Positions 26,757-37,085 of a stretch of DNA of 64,000 nt are shown here, in pieces. The stretch's first letter is position 1. Each line of letters begins with the position of its first letter. The notes beneath the pieces were generated by a model. It did no database searches and had not been told where the DNA came from. It saw only the letters and a program-made list of their open reading frames with translations. The translations under genes were made by a program, and so were the position numbers. This DNA comes from Metopolophium dirhodum (lineage: Eukaryota; Arthropoda; Insecta; Hemiptera; Aphididae), in the NCBI RefSeq assembly GCF_019925205.1, contig NC_083567.1, forward strand, positions 6,324,001-6,388,000, given 5' to 3'.

Positions 26757-29643
26757 CCTCGTAGCGGATTCCCGCCTTCCTGTGCGCGTAACGTCCTGTT
26801 GATATTTCCGTTTTAATTTTCCCGTGAGCCGTCCGCATACGCTTAAATGCCTAAGCACTAAATAGTTAATACCGTGTGCAACTTGTTCTAATAGTGTTTG
26901 TACGCTCTCAAGATTGAGTACGTTGATGACGGAAGTGGTGGTTGTTGTTTTCGATTTCGTTTAGGCACGGTTGTTAATTTTTTACCTAGCTTATTTACTC
27001 ATAAGTTATAACTAGGATAATTTTTAAATATTAATCCCAATTCACGTGTCTTATGCTGTTATTCATATAATAGGTTCTAACTTGTAGTAACTCACGTAGA
27101 ACAACTTGAAAAATACAATAACGAAATAACGAATATAAATTTGAATGCATAACATAATAATATATTATATTAGTTATAATTAATTATGTTTAATGAAAAA
27201 TCGGGCAAATCCTCATCTGAAAAGTTATAAACAGTGTAACACCTTTTACAATTCCGTTCAAACCCAATTATATGTTAATACAGTTTATAGAAGTATACTT
27301 AAAATTTGAATAAATACATAATATTGGTATAAGCGTTGTCGGTGAGTTCGCCGGATGTGTATTTATATATATATTTTATTATGTCCATTGTCCGTAAATG
27401 TGGGCAATTCTTCGAATAAAGATAACAAAGATTGCGCAATGCTTCTAAGATTTAGATTTGCCTATTGTTTTTTTAACCGAAGCTAAAACGCGCCGCCGCC
27501 GCATATGTGTTGATTTTCTCACGGTGCTTTTTAGTCGTGCCATTTAATAACATTTCCTCCACTGTGCACAAGGCTACTTAAGTACTTAGTGATTCTTAAA
27601 CATTTAACGTATAATGATAACATTCCTAGCTAAATTATTTGAAACCTCAACGTGTGAACACTGGATACGTACTGGGTACCTAAGCACCAGTGTTGGGTAG
27701 TAACGTAACGCAAATTACAAATTACTGTAACAAAGCTACTTTTGCAGTAACGCTGTAGTAAATCCATTATATTTTATTTAAATCAACGCAATTTCAAAAG
27801 TAATTTCTATGAAGTAACGTGTTATTTTCCACGTTATTATAATAAGTAGAGTTATGAATGTAGAATGTCTGAATGTATGATAAAAACTTGGGGCTAGGAT
27901 ATTTGAGAAAAATTAATACAATTTATTTAGGATTCCGAAAGTTGTTATAATAAATAATAATTAACAATATTATTAAAGTTCCCATGAACATTATACATTT
28001 TGTTCATGTATAACATTAAGTCATTAAGAGGAGATTTAGGTTCCGTAAGAATCCCGATTTTTGAAATTTTAATTTCTAAGTCCAAAAAATAACTGTGTGC
28101 CTACTACTTATTATTTGTTATAGACTGATTTTGTAATTAATTTTTTTTAAAAGTAACGTTCTTTGTAACGCTCGACCTTTTGAATGTAAAAGTAAAGTAA
28201 CGCGAATTTAATTTAAATAAAAATATTTAATGTAACGAGTAACATAGTTTTAATTACTTATTAAAAATAATTTACCCAACACTTCTAGGTACGTTTTTAA
28301 TGGCTGAATTACAAATATTTTTTTTACAAAAAGAGAAGACAAGAAATTAAATTGAACGGTTTTTATTATTATTTCGATGACAATATTTTAGTTTTAGGAA
28401 TTTACAAACATTTTAAGTTTAAAATTATGATTAATTATTATTTTATTATAAAAGAAATGTATTAAAATATGAATTTGTGTTTGTACATTGTAATAAATTT
28501 GAACACCTGTATCATAATACACAAATCGGCATTTAGTGCCAACTGCCAAGCCAGCCACGAGCCACCAATTAAATACATTTTTATCACGAATCAAAATATT
28601 GTAAAAATCGTTGTACTTGTACAGGTTAATCTTTATCAACTATTAAGTATAAGTTGTATAGCACTCACATGTAACAGTTCGTTTTGTAATCGGGTCATTG
28701 AAGTTTCGAATAATATTCATGTGAAGCCATTTGGGTTTAATATGTTATTATTTAACTAAATAATGTCTAATAACATTGCCATCAATTATTAGACGAAAGT
28801 TTTGCTCTATATTCTATTGGATTCAACATCCCATGGCACTGCACTTGACCTGTAGGCTGTAGGGCTCTTGGTATTTGTAATTACAGGTGTATCAAAAATA
28901 TCGCCAGGAGTAATGTTCGCTTATTCCCCGGCTTTTACCTATTGATCATTAGTATTAATAGGTTACACTATAGTACTATTATACACAATGAATTGTATAA
29001 TCGTATATTGTGCACACGACCCGCGTAATTGGCTCGTAGTTTGTTATCGTCGTCGAAAACAAACAGGTGCCACATCCGTTGATGTGGGTTTTCATTAATA
29101 GCGACAGAATCAATTTTAATATTAATAACTAATAAGTATAAATAAATAATAATAATTAATAATAATATAAACACACACCATTACAACAGTCGTTGATGTA
29201 TTTGGTGCATGTTTGTACTAAACCGGGTCGACCGAAATACCGATATCCACGAATTCAACTGCAAAGTATAATATTATTATACTATGCACACATGCCATAT
29301 GGGTTGATATTATGATATAATAATAATTACTACCATTTCCATGACGCGGGGGCGCTATTATACTTGCGTGGGTGAAAGGGCTTATGTACGAAAATAACCA
29401 CGTGCAATAAAGCCGACGAAATCCATGGTAACAACTAACAGGTACGCTTACGTATGCCTTTAAATAAACCTTTTACCGGCGTCTGCGTGCTCGCGTGTAT
29501 TTATTTCAGGAGTCACGTGGTTAGTTGTGTTTTAGTGTTGAATGTTGATCGTGACTGACCGTTGTCGCGTTCTTAGGTGAGCCGTGGGCGGTTGTTTGCA
29601 TTTACAAATTGCAAAACAGCGGCGGCCCAGAATATGACCTCTA

Positions 29644-29677
<34 letters not shown>

Positions 29678-30535
29678 ACTTAAAAATTGTGTTGTATTAA
29701 ATTCATTTTTGAACAAATATCCGTATAGTTCATGCAACTTACAATATTGATTAGAATGTATGTGTATAGTAACTTGTCTAAGGTATGTGATTTTTTGTCA
29801 ACTTTTACGTCAATATAAAAATCTAGTTTTATATCTCAAAATAAATAATTTTCGAAAACGCGATTTTCGCACAATTATTGCACATTCAGAATTTTAACTT
29901 AAACATCAAAAAATATTTCGATGTTTTCCCTTTTAAGTTGTTGTTACTTGTGAGTCTACGAACAGAGATTTTAAGTTTTCTTAGAAAATTAAGGTGATGA
30001 GCTTTCGATTTTGTTTTTATATTGTTCTCCCTTGTCTCCCCCCCCCCCCCCCCCTTGGAGTTCAGACCTCACTCGATCGCGATTTCAGTCGTATCTCTGG
30101 AATAAATAATAATAACCGATAATTTGTTTGTACTATAATATATGTAAACATTATACATAATAATATGTTGGGTTGTTCGTTGCAGATAAGAGTCGGGCGC
30201 AGAAAAAAGGCGTCCTGGTGCACTGTCTGGCGGGCATATCGCGTTCGGTGACGGTGATGCTGGCGTACCTGATGGCCCATCGGCAATTGACGCTGAACGA
30301 GGCGTACAACATGGTGCTGAAACGCAAGGCAAACATCGACCCGAACTTCCACTTCATGCAGCAGCTACACTCGTTCGAGAAGCAGCTGCTGGACGCCCGG
30401 ACTCAGTCCAAGCAGCAGTCGGCCAACTCGACGGGCTCGTCGACGTCCAGCTACCTGAGCCCGCTGTCAACGGCCGTCCAGAGTCCGGACAGCGGCATCG
30501 AATTCGACCGATGGACGCCCGGTACCGGCGGATGA
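8296..30535 (+). CDS. Mkp3: MKP3-type dual-specificity ERK phosphatase (DUSP6/7/9 family), four coding exons
   Basis: Joining 8296-8692, 21166-21548, 22957-23092 and 30186-30535 gives an uninterrupted 421-aa protein, close to the family's usual 380-420 aa. These cytoplasmic phosphatases dephosphorylate the Thr and Tyr of activated ERK and act in negative feedback on Ras/MAPK signalling. Residues 1-140 form the rhodanese-like MAPK-binding domain, with kinase-interaction motif MLRRLAAGKIDLAS (Arg62-Arg63). A Ser-rich linker follows. The catalytic domain has general acid Asp288 (PISDH) and the signature HCLAGISRS with Cys319 and Arg325. The C-terminus SPDSGIEFDRWTP is a conserved MKP3-type tail as I remember the Drosophila protein. 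Both catalytic residues are present, so the enzyme should be active. ATG 8296 was chosen because it begins the MPAEDDSS... sequence aligning with MKP3 starts; an in-frame ATG at 8227 would add 23 residues. Confidence 0.93.
11736..11765. repeat. (TTA)n microsatellite
   Basis: About ten TTA/ATT units in the GC-rich patch of Mkp3 intron 1. Confidence 0.9.
14335..14378. repeat. (GTGTGC)n microsatellite
   Basis: About seven near-perfect hexamer units inside a CpG-rich patch of intron 1. This alternating purine-pyrimidine repeat is Z-DNA prone. It also creates the artificial Cys/Ala and Arg/Val repeat ORFs here. Confidence 0.9.
21166..21548 (+). CDS. Mkp3: Mkp3 coding exon 2 (linker and start of catalytic domain)
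   Basis: Follows TTTTTTTTCAG and ends at GAG|GTAATT. It encodes residues 133-260: the end of the MAPK-binding domain (FQQSCPEWCESF), the acidic Ser-rich linker, and the start of the phosphatase domain (PVEILPDLFLGNATNSEDL). The phase matches exons 1 and 3 exactly. Confidence 0.92.
22435..22880. mobile_element. Long-TIR MITE in Mkp3 intron 2
   Basis: The two halves are inverted copies for most of the 446 bp. The left has GTGACATTTGTCGTCTCCG, CGTAACATAGC, TTTACGCTCAGCAGAACAC and TTATCTCCGTTA, and the right has their complements in reverse order. The centre is a hairpin built from TTTTAAAGCGAGTTATG and its complement. It ends 76 bp before exon 3. The central hairpin resembles that of the element at 31929-32305. 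Confidence 0.75.
22957..23092 (+). CDS. Mkp3: Mkp3 coding exon 3 (catalytic domain, general acid)
   Basis: Opens after TTTTTTTTTAG and ends at ATCG|GTGAGT. It encodes residues 261-305: YILNVTSDLP, then MQIPISDHMGQNL with the general-acid Asp288, then FFPQAIEFI. A 119-bp gap separates the exon from the upstream MITE-rich part of the intron core. Confidence 0.92.
26725..26755. repeat. (ATT)n microsatellite
   Basis: About ten trinucleotide units in Mkp3 intron 3. Confidence 0.9.
27688..28284. mobile_element. hAT-like element with CAGTGTTGGGTA ends
   Basis: The ends are CAGTGTTGGGTA and TACCCAACACTT, a near-perfect inverted pair of a type known from hAT elements in many animals. The flanking octamers CTAAGCAC and CTAGGTAC match at 6 of 8 positions, consistent with an aged 8-bp target duplication. 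The interior has the usual AAGTAACG-rich arms and no ORF. Confidence 0.65.
30038..30054. repeat. C17 run
   Basis: A poly(C) tract in Mkp3 intron 3, about 130 bp before exon 4; it follows the pyrimidine-rich TTGTTCTCCCTTGTCT. Confidence 0.95.
30186..30535 (+). CDS. Mkp3: Mkp3 coding exon 4 (active site and C-terminal tail)
   Basis: Follows TTGTTCGTTGCAG and ends with TGA at 30533-30535. It encodes residues 306-421: the active-site loop VHCLAGISRSVTV (Cys319, Arg325), the AYLM helix, NEAYNMVLKRK, NFHFMQQL, a Gln/Ser-rich stretch and the conserved end SPDSGIEFDRWTP. Confidence 0.93.
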
Positions 30536-30639
30536 GAAACGTTTGAGGGCGACGACCAACACCGACGATCGCCCCAGACCAAGTATCGCTTCTGACCGAA
30601 CGCCGCCGCCACTTCATGTATTATTCTACAATTACTACT

Positions 30640-30670
<31 letters not shown>

Positions 30671-31800
30671 TACTACTACTACTATTACTACTATTACTAA
30701 GCAGTCGTCACAGCCTTCGTTTCCTAAACATTTTTTTTTTCTTTTACAATGCCCAATTAGACGTACATTAATTTTTTTTAAATGAAAACTTCAAAAGAAT
30801 GTTATTAAATTCAATTCTGTGTCAAGTGTCAACGTATTTTAGCTTAACGCGCGCAACATACTTCGATTATATACGACTGCTCCCTCCCCCATTTTTGTCA
30901 ATAGTGCTCATCATACTTATTATTATTTTTTTTTTTTTTAAATTTAAATTGCACAATTCTTTAATTTATTATTTTATCCGTATTGTTAAAGACTAATATT
31001 ATAATATAATTTTTATAAGTTATTATACCTTCGATTATTTTCTCGATATTTATTGCGTACAATGTTCCAAGCCAGTGTAACTACGCGTTAAAAAAAAAAA
31101 ATAGTAATAATAAGGATTTTTATCATTGCGTTTCATTGATGAGGTGCTGAAACATTATTTTTTGTATAATATTCATTCAAGTATTACATTTACCACCTGA
31201 AATGTGGAACATGTTGTCTATTTTAAAATAATTGTCATTGTTATATATTTTATACTTAATTTATTTATGTTGTACTGTAAATGTTTATATTTCTAGACTG
31301 ATTTATGGTCCGATGCCATTTAATTTATTCGTTCGGCGATTTTAAATTAGCTGTATTATTGATGACGTTCATGTTAATATTATATGATTGATTGTGTGAA
31401 AGTCAATTTTTTCTCATTATCTTCGTTAGCCTTAGATCATAAATTTAAAACATGTGTTTGTATGTCATTAAGTGTTGTAACTATTAATTTATTTTTAAAT
31501 TCAAATTACAGCGTTTATACATTACTTTATTATATTATATTATATTATTATAATACATTAAAAAGATTTTTAATGTCTATTCCATATTTTAATAAATTAT
31601 AATATTAACATGGGTTACCACTTAATGAAATGATGGCCAATTGTATAAAATTTTAAAATGTAAGCAAATGATTGTATTTTGTATTAGGCCCTATATTTTG
31701 TAATTATAGTGCCATAACCAACCTCAGACGATTGAGGTAAACAATATAAATGTGTGTTAATGTAAACGATTATGATATATGATAATAATAAATATATTTA
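30536..31800 (+). other. Mkp3 probable 3' UTR
   Basis: AT-rich sequence with several ATTTA-type words, which often mark unstable mRNAs. It carries an (ACT)n microsatellite at about 30631-30698 and candidate poly(A) signals including AATAAA at 31787-31792. The end of the transcript cannot be fixed by eye. Confidence 0.4.
30631..30698. repeat. (ACT)n microsatellite in the Mkp3 3' UTR
   Basis: About twenty TAC/ACT units with a few interruptions, starting roughly 100 bp after the stop codon. Confidence 0.9.
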
Positions 31801-31928
31801 AAAGTATAATTATTGGTAAAATTATAAAGAATAGATAATATGCTCTCAGTATATAAATAAGCTTTAAACAAACATATCTCCTACTATTTACTGAGGAAAT
31901 TATTCAGTCGACCAACAATACAGTCAAT

Positions 31929-32305
31929 TTAGGAGGACGTCGTACTTGCATGTGCTGTCTCCGTCTGACACTCATACGGCATATCAAATTTTCGTTCACT
32001 AGTTTCAACAGTGTGCTGTTAGTTTTGATATTAGTGTGCATTTTTACCTATTATCAAACTTTTAGGTAAGAATATTATCTGTGTTTTCTTGTTGGTTTCT
32101 ACGATATTTTAATTTTTAAGTGAGTTTTGAGTATGTAACATATTAATATATTCAAATACTCATAATTCACTTAAAAATTAATATATTGTAAAAGAGCCAA
32201 TGGGAGCTCACCAATAATGAATGTTCTTATTTCAACATTTGATAATAGGTCAATTCAGTCAATATAAAAACTTAGAGCACACTATTGGAACGGGTAAACG
32301 AAAAA
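31929..32305. mobile_element. MITE related to the Mkp3 intron 2 element
   Basis: Inverted arms share CCTATTATCAAA, AGTGTGCT and TTTTCGTTTACC/CGTTCACTAG. The centre is a hairpin made of TTAATTTTTAAGTGAGTTTTG and its complement, closely resembling the central hairpin of the element at 22435-22880. The outer left end (GGACGTC...CTCCGTCTG) is not fully matched on the right, so the right boundary is approximate. The left end has a looser likeness at about 34755. Confidence 0.6.
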
Positions 32306-33534
32306 TATTTTTTTTTTTTTGGTAATTAAATTATTTCTAAGAAACTTTATTGCTTAGTCAAGTCACATTACTTTTGAGTTAAAAAAGTAACTTTGTTAAA
32401 ATTAAATTTTTATAAAAATATCAAAGGAGTTTAATAATTAAGCTGTCGATACAAAGTTATGACAATCAACAGACAACAATATGGAATTATATAAAATGTT
32501 TATTTAATAAGCAAAAAAAGAATTAACTCACTATTATGTATTTTTTAAATTTATTTAAAATAATGCATTTTCCAAATTATTACTTATTAAAAATAAAATC
32601 TTGTTGTCAGAAAATCGCACTAACATAATACATTTGCATGTATTATCAATTGTTTCTTAAAATATATTTAAAAAAATAAACTAACATTTAATTAAGTATT
32701 TTTATTACAAAAAAGTAACTTTTTACTAACTAATTAGAATAACAAGTAATTAAATTATCATTAAATTACTTCTATAAAGTAATTGTGTCACAGTACCTTA
32801 TATCTAACTTCCCAACAATCCCAACAGTGGACCAGGTGACAACATCAATCCGAAGCAACAATGTCCTTGACAATTTACTGGTTGCTTAATGATCATCATC
32901 ATAAGTCATAACAAAATGTTGCTTCCTATTATAAATGGATACAATAGTATACAAATATAATACTTAGAAATAAAAAATAATGTTATACTGACTATAGAGG
33001 TGTTTTTATGTTAAAGAGGAGCTTGGCTGCTTTAGAGGCTTAACCCCCCAGAATTTTGATTTATCTAAAATATTCTAAATTAAAAAAAATATAATAATAA
33101 AAAATAATATGCTCCAATATCTGTTGTTATTTGATAAAACAGCAAAAAGACATGTTTCAGTGATCAATGCAGAATGCTTATACAAATTATTTGTGCTATT
33201 ATCTTTATTTAAAAACAAATATTTCACTAGATTCTCTTTTCTAGCCCAGATAACAAGAAATATTATTATCTATATAAATTAGATAAAGATTTTTGTGAAT
33301 AGATACAAATTAATATAAACATTTAAATTTTTGTAAAGAATACAGGTAAATAGGTAATACGATAGATACTTTTAAGTACAATTAAAATAGTAAAAAAACA
33401 TTAAACAACTACTTATAGATTTTAGTACAAGTGTGTTAATTATTTTTGTATTTATATGAAAATAACTTGGCTAGTAAGCTTTTCATTTTCGAAGAGGTCA
33501 ATGAGCTTGAAAATATAATGGGATTCGATACTGT
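32306..33534. other. Intergenic, probable old transposon debris
   Basis: Very AT-rich. The segment at about 32340-32830 has AAGTAACTTT arms and a CCCAACAATCCCAACAGTG stretch like decayed hAT ends, but no intact pair of termini. No gene was found. Confidence 0.4.
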
Positions 33535-33935
33535 TATTTTCTGTCTTTGTGAACACACGCCGCGACATAGGATTTTAGACGTTTCTTTGCCAAACTACCA
33601 ATTGTTGATCTAACGAAGCGATAAGAATTCTAAAAACAGATTTGAATTTTTCGTCAAGTGCACTATACTTGAAATTGACTTTCCCACATATTTGATATTT
33701 TGATTTTAATTTCTCCAAAAATAGAAATACCACAATTTTTTGAAATAACGTTCTTAGAAATTTGGGAGATAATATCAAGAATGTAGTAAAGTCGATTTCA
33801 AGTAGACTTGATGACAAATTCAAATCTGTTTTCAAAATTCTTTTCGCATCATTAGATCAATTGGTATGTTTGGCAAAGAACTACACGTCTAAAATCCTAT
33901 GTCGCGCGTGTGTTGGACAAAGAGAGAAAATCACC
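33535..33935. mobile_element. Palindromic MITE with ATTTTCTGTCTTTGT ends
   Basis: The left half (ATTTTCTGTCTTTGTGAACA, GCGACATAGGATTTTAGACG, TTCTTTGCCAAAC, CAGATTTGAATTTTTCGTCA) recurs in reverse complement on the right. The arms are about 150 bp in a 400-bp element. Its outer ends match those of the element at 40097-40508. A C19 run (33938-33956) starts 3 bp beyond the right end. The ORFs on both strands here arise from the palindrome. Confidence 0.72.
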
Positions 33936-33937
33936 AG

Positions 33938-33956
33938 CCCCCCCCCCCCCCCCCCC
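33938..33956. repeat. C19 run
   Basis: A poly(C) tract starting 3 bp beyond the right end of the MITE at 33535-33935. Confidence 0.95.
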
Positions 33957-35783
33957 TTAATACAATTAGTTTCTTTATGTTTTTTTTTAAGGAAAAAAAA
34001 GTTAAGAATTGTGTCCACAGACCTATAAACTAAAGTTAGAGTTAAAGGTCTATGGTTATGTATTTATGTCTCTAACGAGTCTAACGACTAACATTCATAT
34101 ATTTTTATGAAGGCTGAACGTTCAATTTTTGACAACATCGCAAAATTCAATTTTAAAGGACATCTGCACAATTCTAAAAACAAGTTTGGTTAAAGTATGT
34201 CATTATCTAAGAAATATGGTGTGGGTCTTACACTTTAACACTAATTATTCTATGAGATACAGACGTTTGAAAATAATAAAATAAATATGAGTGTGACGTA
34301 CTGACATCATAGAGTCGTAAAATTGTAGACAAGATTGTACAACGATTTCAATCATTAAAGATAATATTTTTTTTTTATGTAACTAGTGTTTTTTTTGTGT
34401 TTATGACATTGGTGTGATTATAATATTTTGATATACTTTTTAGTTTTTTTCATAGTAGGTAAAACAATTATAGTAAATTTCGTAAAATTTGGTTTATACG
34501 ACAATACGACGTGAGTCGCAAACTCAATAATTTAACTTAATTATAATTTATAATATTTATAGAATAACTAATTAGTAATTTCTGAGGTTCTGTAAATGAA
34601 TGATCTACTCTTCGCGTGATTCATGTTTGTACCTATATACTTTATTATGTTATCCTATTATTACTTATTGTTTTTATTGTAAACAGATTGAATATATTTA
34701 AATTTAAAAAAAGAATAACAAGATGTATTAAATTTTAAATTACACCATCACCTTAAGAGGATGTCAGCGCACTATTTGTTTTCTCTCTCTGGCCCATGCG
34801 CAACATGTACAAAACGCATTAACGCAGAATCATTTTTCTGTTTTTAAGTAATCTTTGAGTAAAATCACCTAGGTATTACAAAAAAGATAGAGAATAATAT
34901 TTTTGATGGAATGACATACCGATTTTATATTTTATTGTTATTTGACTTTGTATTCGACTTTAAAAATAAACAAAAAATGTTGAAAATTTAAAAAAAAATT
35001 TCATGGCTATAAATAGCTCAAAAAGAGCCAAAATAGTTTGAAAATGATAATCATTTATGAAATTTAATCAATAGATTCATTAAAATAGAAGACATACTAT
35101 AGAATTTCGAGAAAAAAAAACTATTATCAATATAAAATATTAATATAGGCCGACTGCTTAGTCTGGCTCATAACCATTATTCACAATAAACCTCTTTGTA
35201 TTTTTGATGTTTTAGTATAACAATTGAATTAAAATTGAACAGTTCTATTACATTGATTTACTTCTCCGGTTTCTTTCAATTGAATTGCATAAACCTTTCG
35301 TTTAGGTTATTGGTTTAAGTGATGAGTTATATACTTATATTACTGAATTGCCTAACCATACTATGAACTATAATCAATGGCCTAAAAAAAAACAATACAT
35401 TACATTATTTTATTATTTTTTTATTAGCTTCCAAAATTTAAATTATTATAGCTTAACAATTACAACTACATTACATAATATTATATAATTTCTTACATTT
35501 ACAGATTATTGTGAAGCAAATATATACAGCTTTAAGAATGAAAAATAAAACAAAATTTACAAGTTATATCAAACATATTATCAAAACATAAATACACAGT
35601 TTATAAACAACTTGTAGAGTTACAACATATTTACAGTAGTGTACAAGTGACTTTCACAAAATAATTGGTAGGATTATTTGTAGCAATTCGTTTGGCTTAA
35701 AAGCAGCAATTTTGTGCCTTTGCCTGTGGTCAAGGGGGACTAAGATGGGCCCTACCGCGTCCTCTTCCTCGTCCCCGACCTCG
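33957..35783. other. Intergenic, repeat debris and MED28 3' flank
   Basis: AT-rich. About 34980-35110 (AAAAGAGCCAAAATAGTTTG, ATCATTTATGAAAT) resembles 58190-58330, so both belong to a dispersed repeat. 35500-35780 is probably the MED28 3' UTR. No separate gene was found. Confidence 0.45.
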
Positions 35784-36410
35784 TCACCTCCTCCCATCGC
35801 CCATTCCTATATTGCTGGTGGTCTTTTCCAAATATGCTAATGGTCCTTGTAGCAATGCACCAGGCATCGGTCCACCTGCCACTGGACCGGGTCTTTGCTG
35901 TTGTTGCTGCTGCTGTAAGAACATGGCCTGTTGTGGCGAAACCATACCTCCAGGTACTTGAGGCGATAGTTGTTGTTGGGGCGGTCCGATTGGTAGGGGC
36001 GATGGCATTGGTGCTGGCATAGGACTCTGGCCCATAGTGCTCTGGGCGGGCGATTTGGCAACCTGTTGTAAATCGGCCAACAGATTTTGCCAGATAGAGA
36101 TTTTATCATAATGCCGCCGGATGAGGTCATCCTTGCGCGCCAACTCCAAACGCAACTCGGATATATCTTCTTTAACGATTAGTTCAGGCTTCAGGGCCGA
36201 TAAGAGAAACCGTTTCTGCAGGAAAAACGCCTCCAGTTGTCTAGCGATGTCGATGAATCTCATGGTACACTGGTCTATGTCTACACGCACTTCTTCTTTG
36301 TCAACCGGCGAGAACGTCTCTTCTTCTTTTGATATTATTTCGATAAGTGACATGAACGCTTCGTCGAATTCGTCCACCAAATTTCCATTGCCGCTGGTCG
36401 GAGTGGCCAT
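35784..36410 (-). CDS. MED28: Mediator complex subunit 28
   Basis: An intact single-exon 208-aa protein. MED28 is a head-module subunit of Mediator, the nuclear coactivator that links transcription factors to RNA polymerase II. Residues 10-115 carry the family pattern: VDEFDEAFMSLIEIIS, then VRVDIDQCTMRFIDIARQLE, FFLQKRFLLSALKPE, KEDISELRLELARKDDLIRR and a WQNLL stretch, mostly predicted coiled coil. The C-terminal 85 residues are Pro/Gln/Met-rich with a poly-Gln run, longer than in the 178-aa human protein. The start is the first ATG, in the context AACACCATGGCC. It ends in TGA (35784-35786) followed by C; the frame then stays open for 17 codons of Arg-Gly repeats. Confidence 0.9.
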   Translation of the reverse strand: MATPTSGNGNLVDEFDEAFMSLIEIISKEEETFSPVDKEEVRVDIDQCTMRFIDIARQLEAFFLQKRFLLSALKPELIVKEDISELRLELARKDDLIRRHYDKISIWQNLLADLQQVAKSPAQSTMGQSPMPAPMPSPLPIGPPQQQLSPQVPGGMVSPQQAMFLQQQQQQQRPGPVAGGPMPGALLQGPLAYLEKTTSNIGMGDGRR

Positions 36411-36971
36411 GGTGTTAATTGATGGCTGTTCGCCCTACAAACCGTAAACGATTGTTCGATGCTTCAACAAGAGATGCGGTACTTGCTTCGAATAAATTTG
36501 AGACGAGTACTCTTGGAGATATAAAACCAACCTAAGTAATTATTCAGTTGACGAATACAATTAAAATGTTGGCTCGTTGTTTGTTGACATTTATTTTGTT
36601 ATATTTTAATATATAAATGATAGTTGATTGTTGATAATAAAAAAATAATAAATAATTTATTGTATAAAATATTTAAATATGTACGATTTGTCAATTTGAT
36701 ATTTTTTAGGTTAACTTTATCAGTTGTAACAACCATGGAAATGAGAAATTTATTAACCGATGGGCGGTGATGATTATTTAATTTTAGCATAGAGTATTAC
36801 TCTATGAATTTTAGTCACGATTAAAGATAATGGTATCTATAGCCGTGGTTACTGGTTATCAATTAAATGAATATCAGCCAATCTGTTTAAAATTTAAAAT
36901 TCAATAATTAAATAATTTTTACTTTATTAAATATTTTAATAATTAATATGAGTTTCTTAATCAAACCTAAA
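36411..36971. other. Intergenic, upstream of MED28
   Basis: 36411-36540 is probably the MED28 5' UTR and promoter (moderately GC, no clear TATA box). The remainder is AT-rich with no coding signal. Confidence 0.4.
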
Positions 36972-37085
36972 TTATCCTAGAGACTGAAGAAATCTCTCAT
37001 TGAGTTTCAAAAAAGAAAGTTTGTCGATACATTCAACCCAATCGGGTGAGTTAGTTAGTTGTTTACTTATTTTTACTTCACTTAC
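36972..37085 (-). CDS. Putative last coding exon of an unidentified gene
   Basis: On the minus strand an acceptor-like TTGTTTGTGTAG is followed by 37 sense codons and TAA (36972-36974). The translation includes KQLTNSPDWVECIDKLSF and LNERFLQSLG. It has a natural amino-acid mix (Trp, Cys, balanced charge) unusual for random AT-rich DNA, and the 114-nt exon is exactly in phase. I do not recognise the protein and found no upstream exon in 37.1-38.4 kb, so this may be a relic or an exon of a gene with a long intron. Confidence 0.35.
   Translation of the reverse strand, partial: VSEVKISKQLTNSPDWVECIDKLSFLKLNERFLQSLG

Larger units (their letters stand above)
23093..30185 (+). other. Mkp3 intron 3 (7.1 kb)
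   Basis: Contains a GC-rich patch at about 24460-25110 and a smaller one at 25480-25620, an (ATT)n microsatellite at 26725-26755, a hAT-like element at 27688-28284, and a C17 run at 30038-30054. A 199-codon minus-strand ORF (24464-25063) has a composition typical of chance ORFs in GC-rich DNA and is not called as a gene. Confidence 0.55.

Noticed and set aside
33575..34028. ORFs of 86 and 88 codons on opposite strands
   Set aside because: Both arise from the two arms of one palindromic MITE and encode related peptides for that reason.
35837..36130. 97-codon ORF and the plus-strand ORF at 36121-36447 overlapping MED28
   Set aside because: Shadows of the MED28 coding sequence in other frames.
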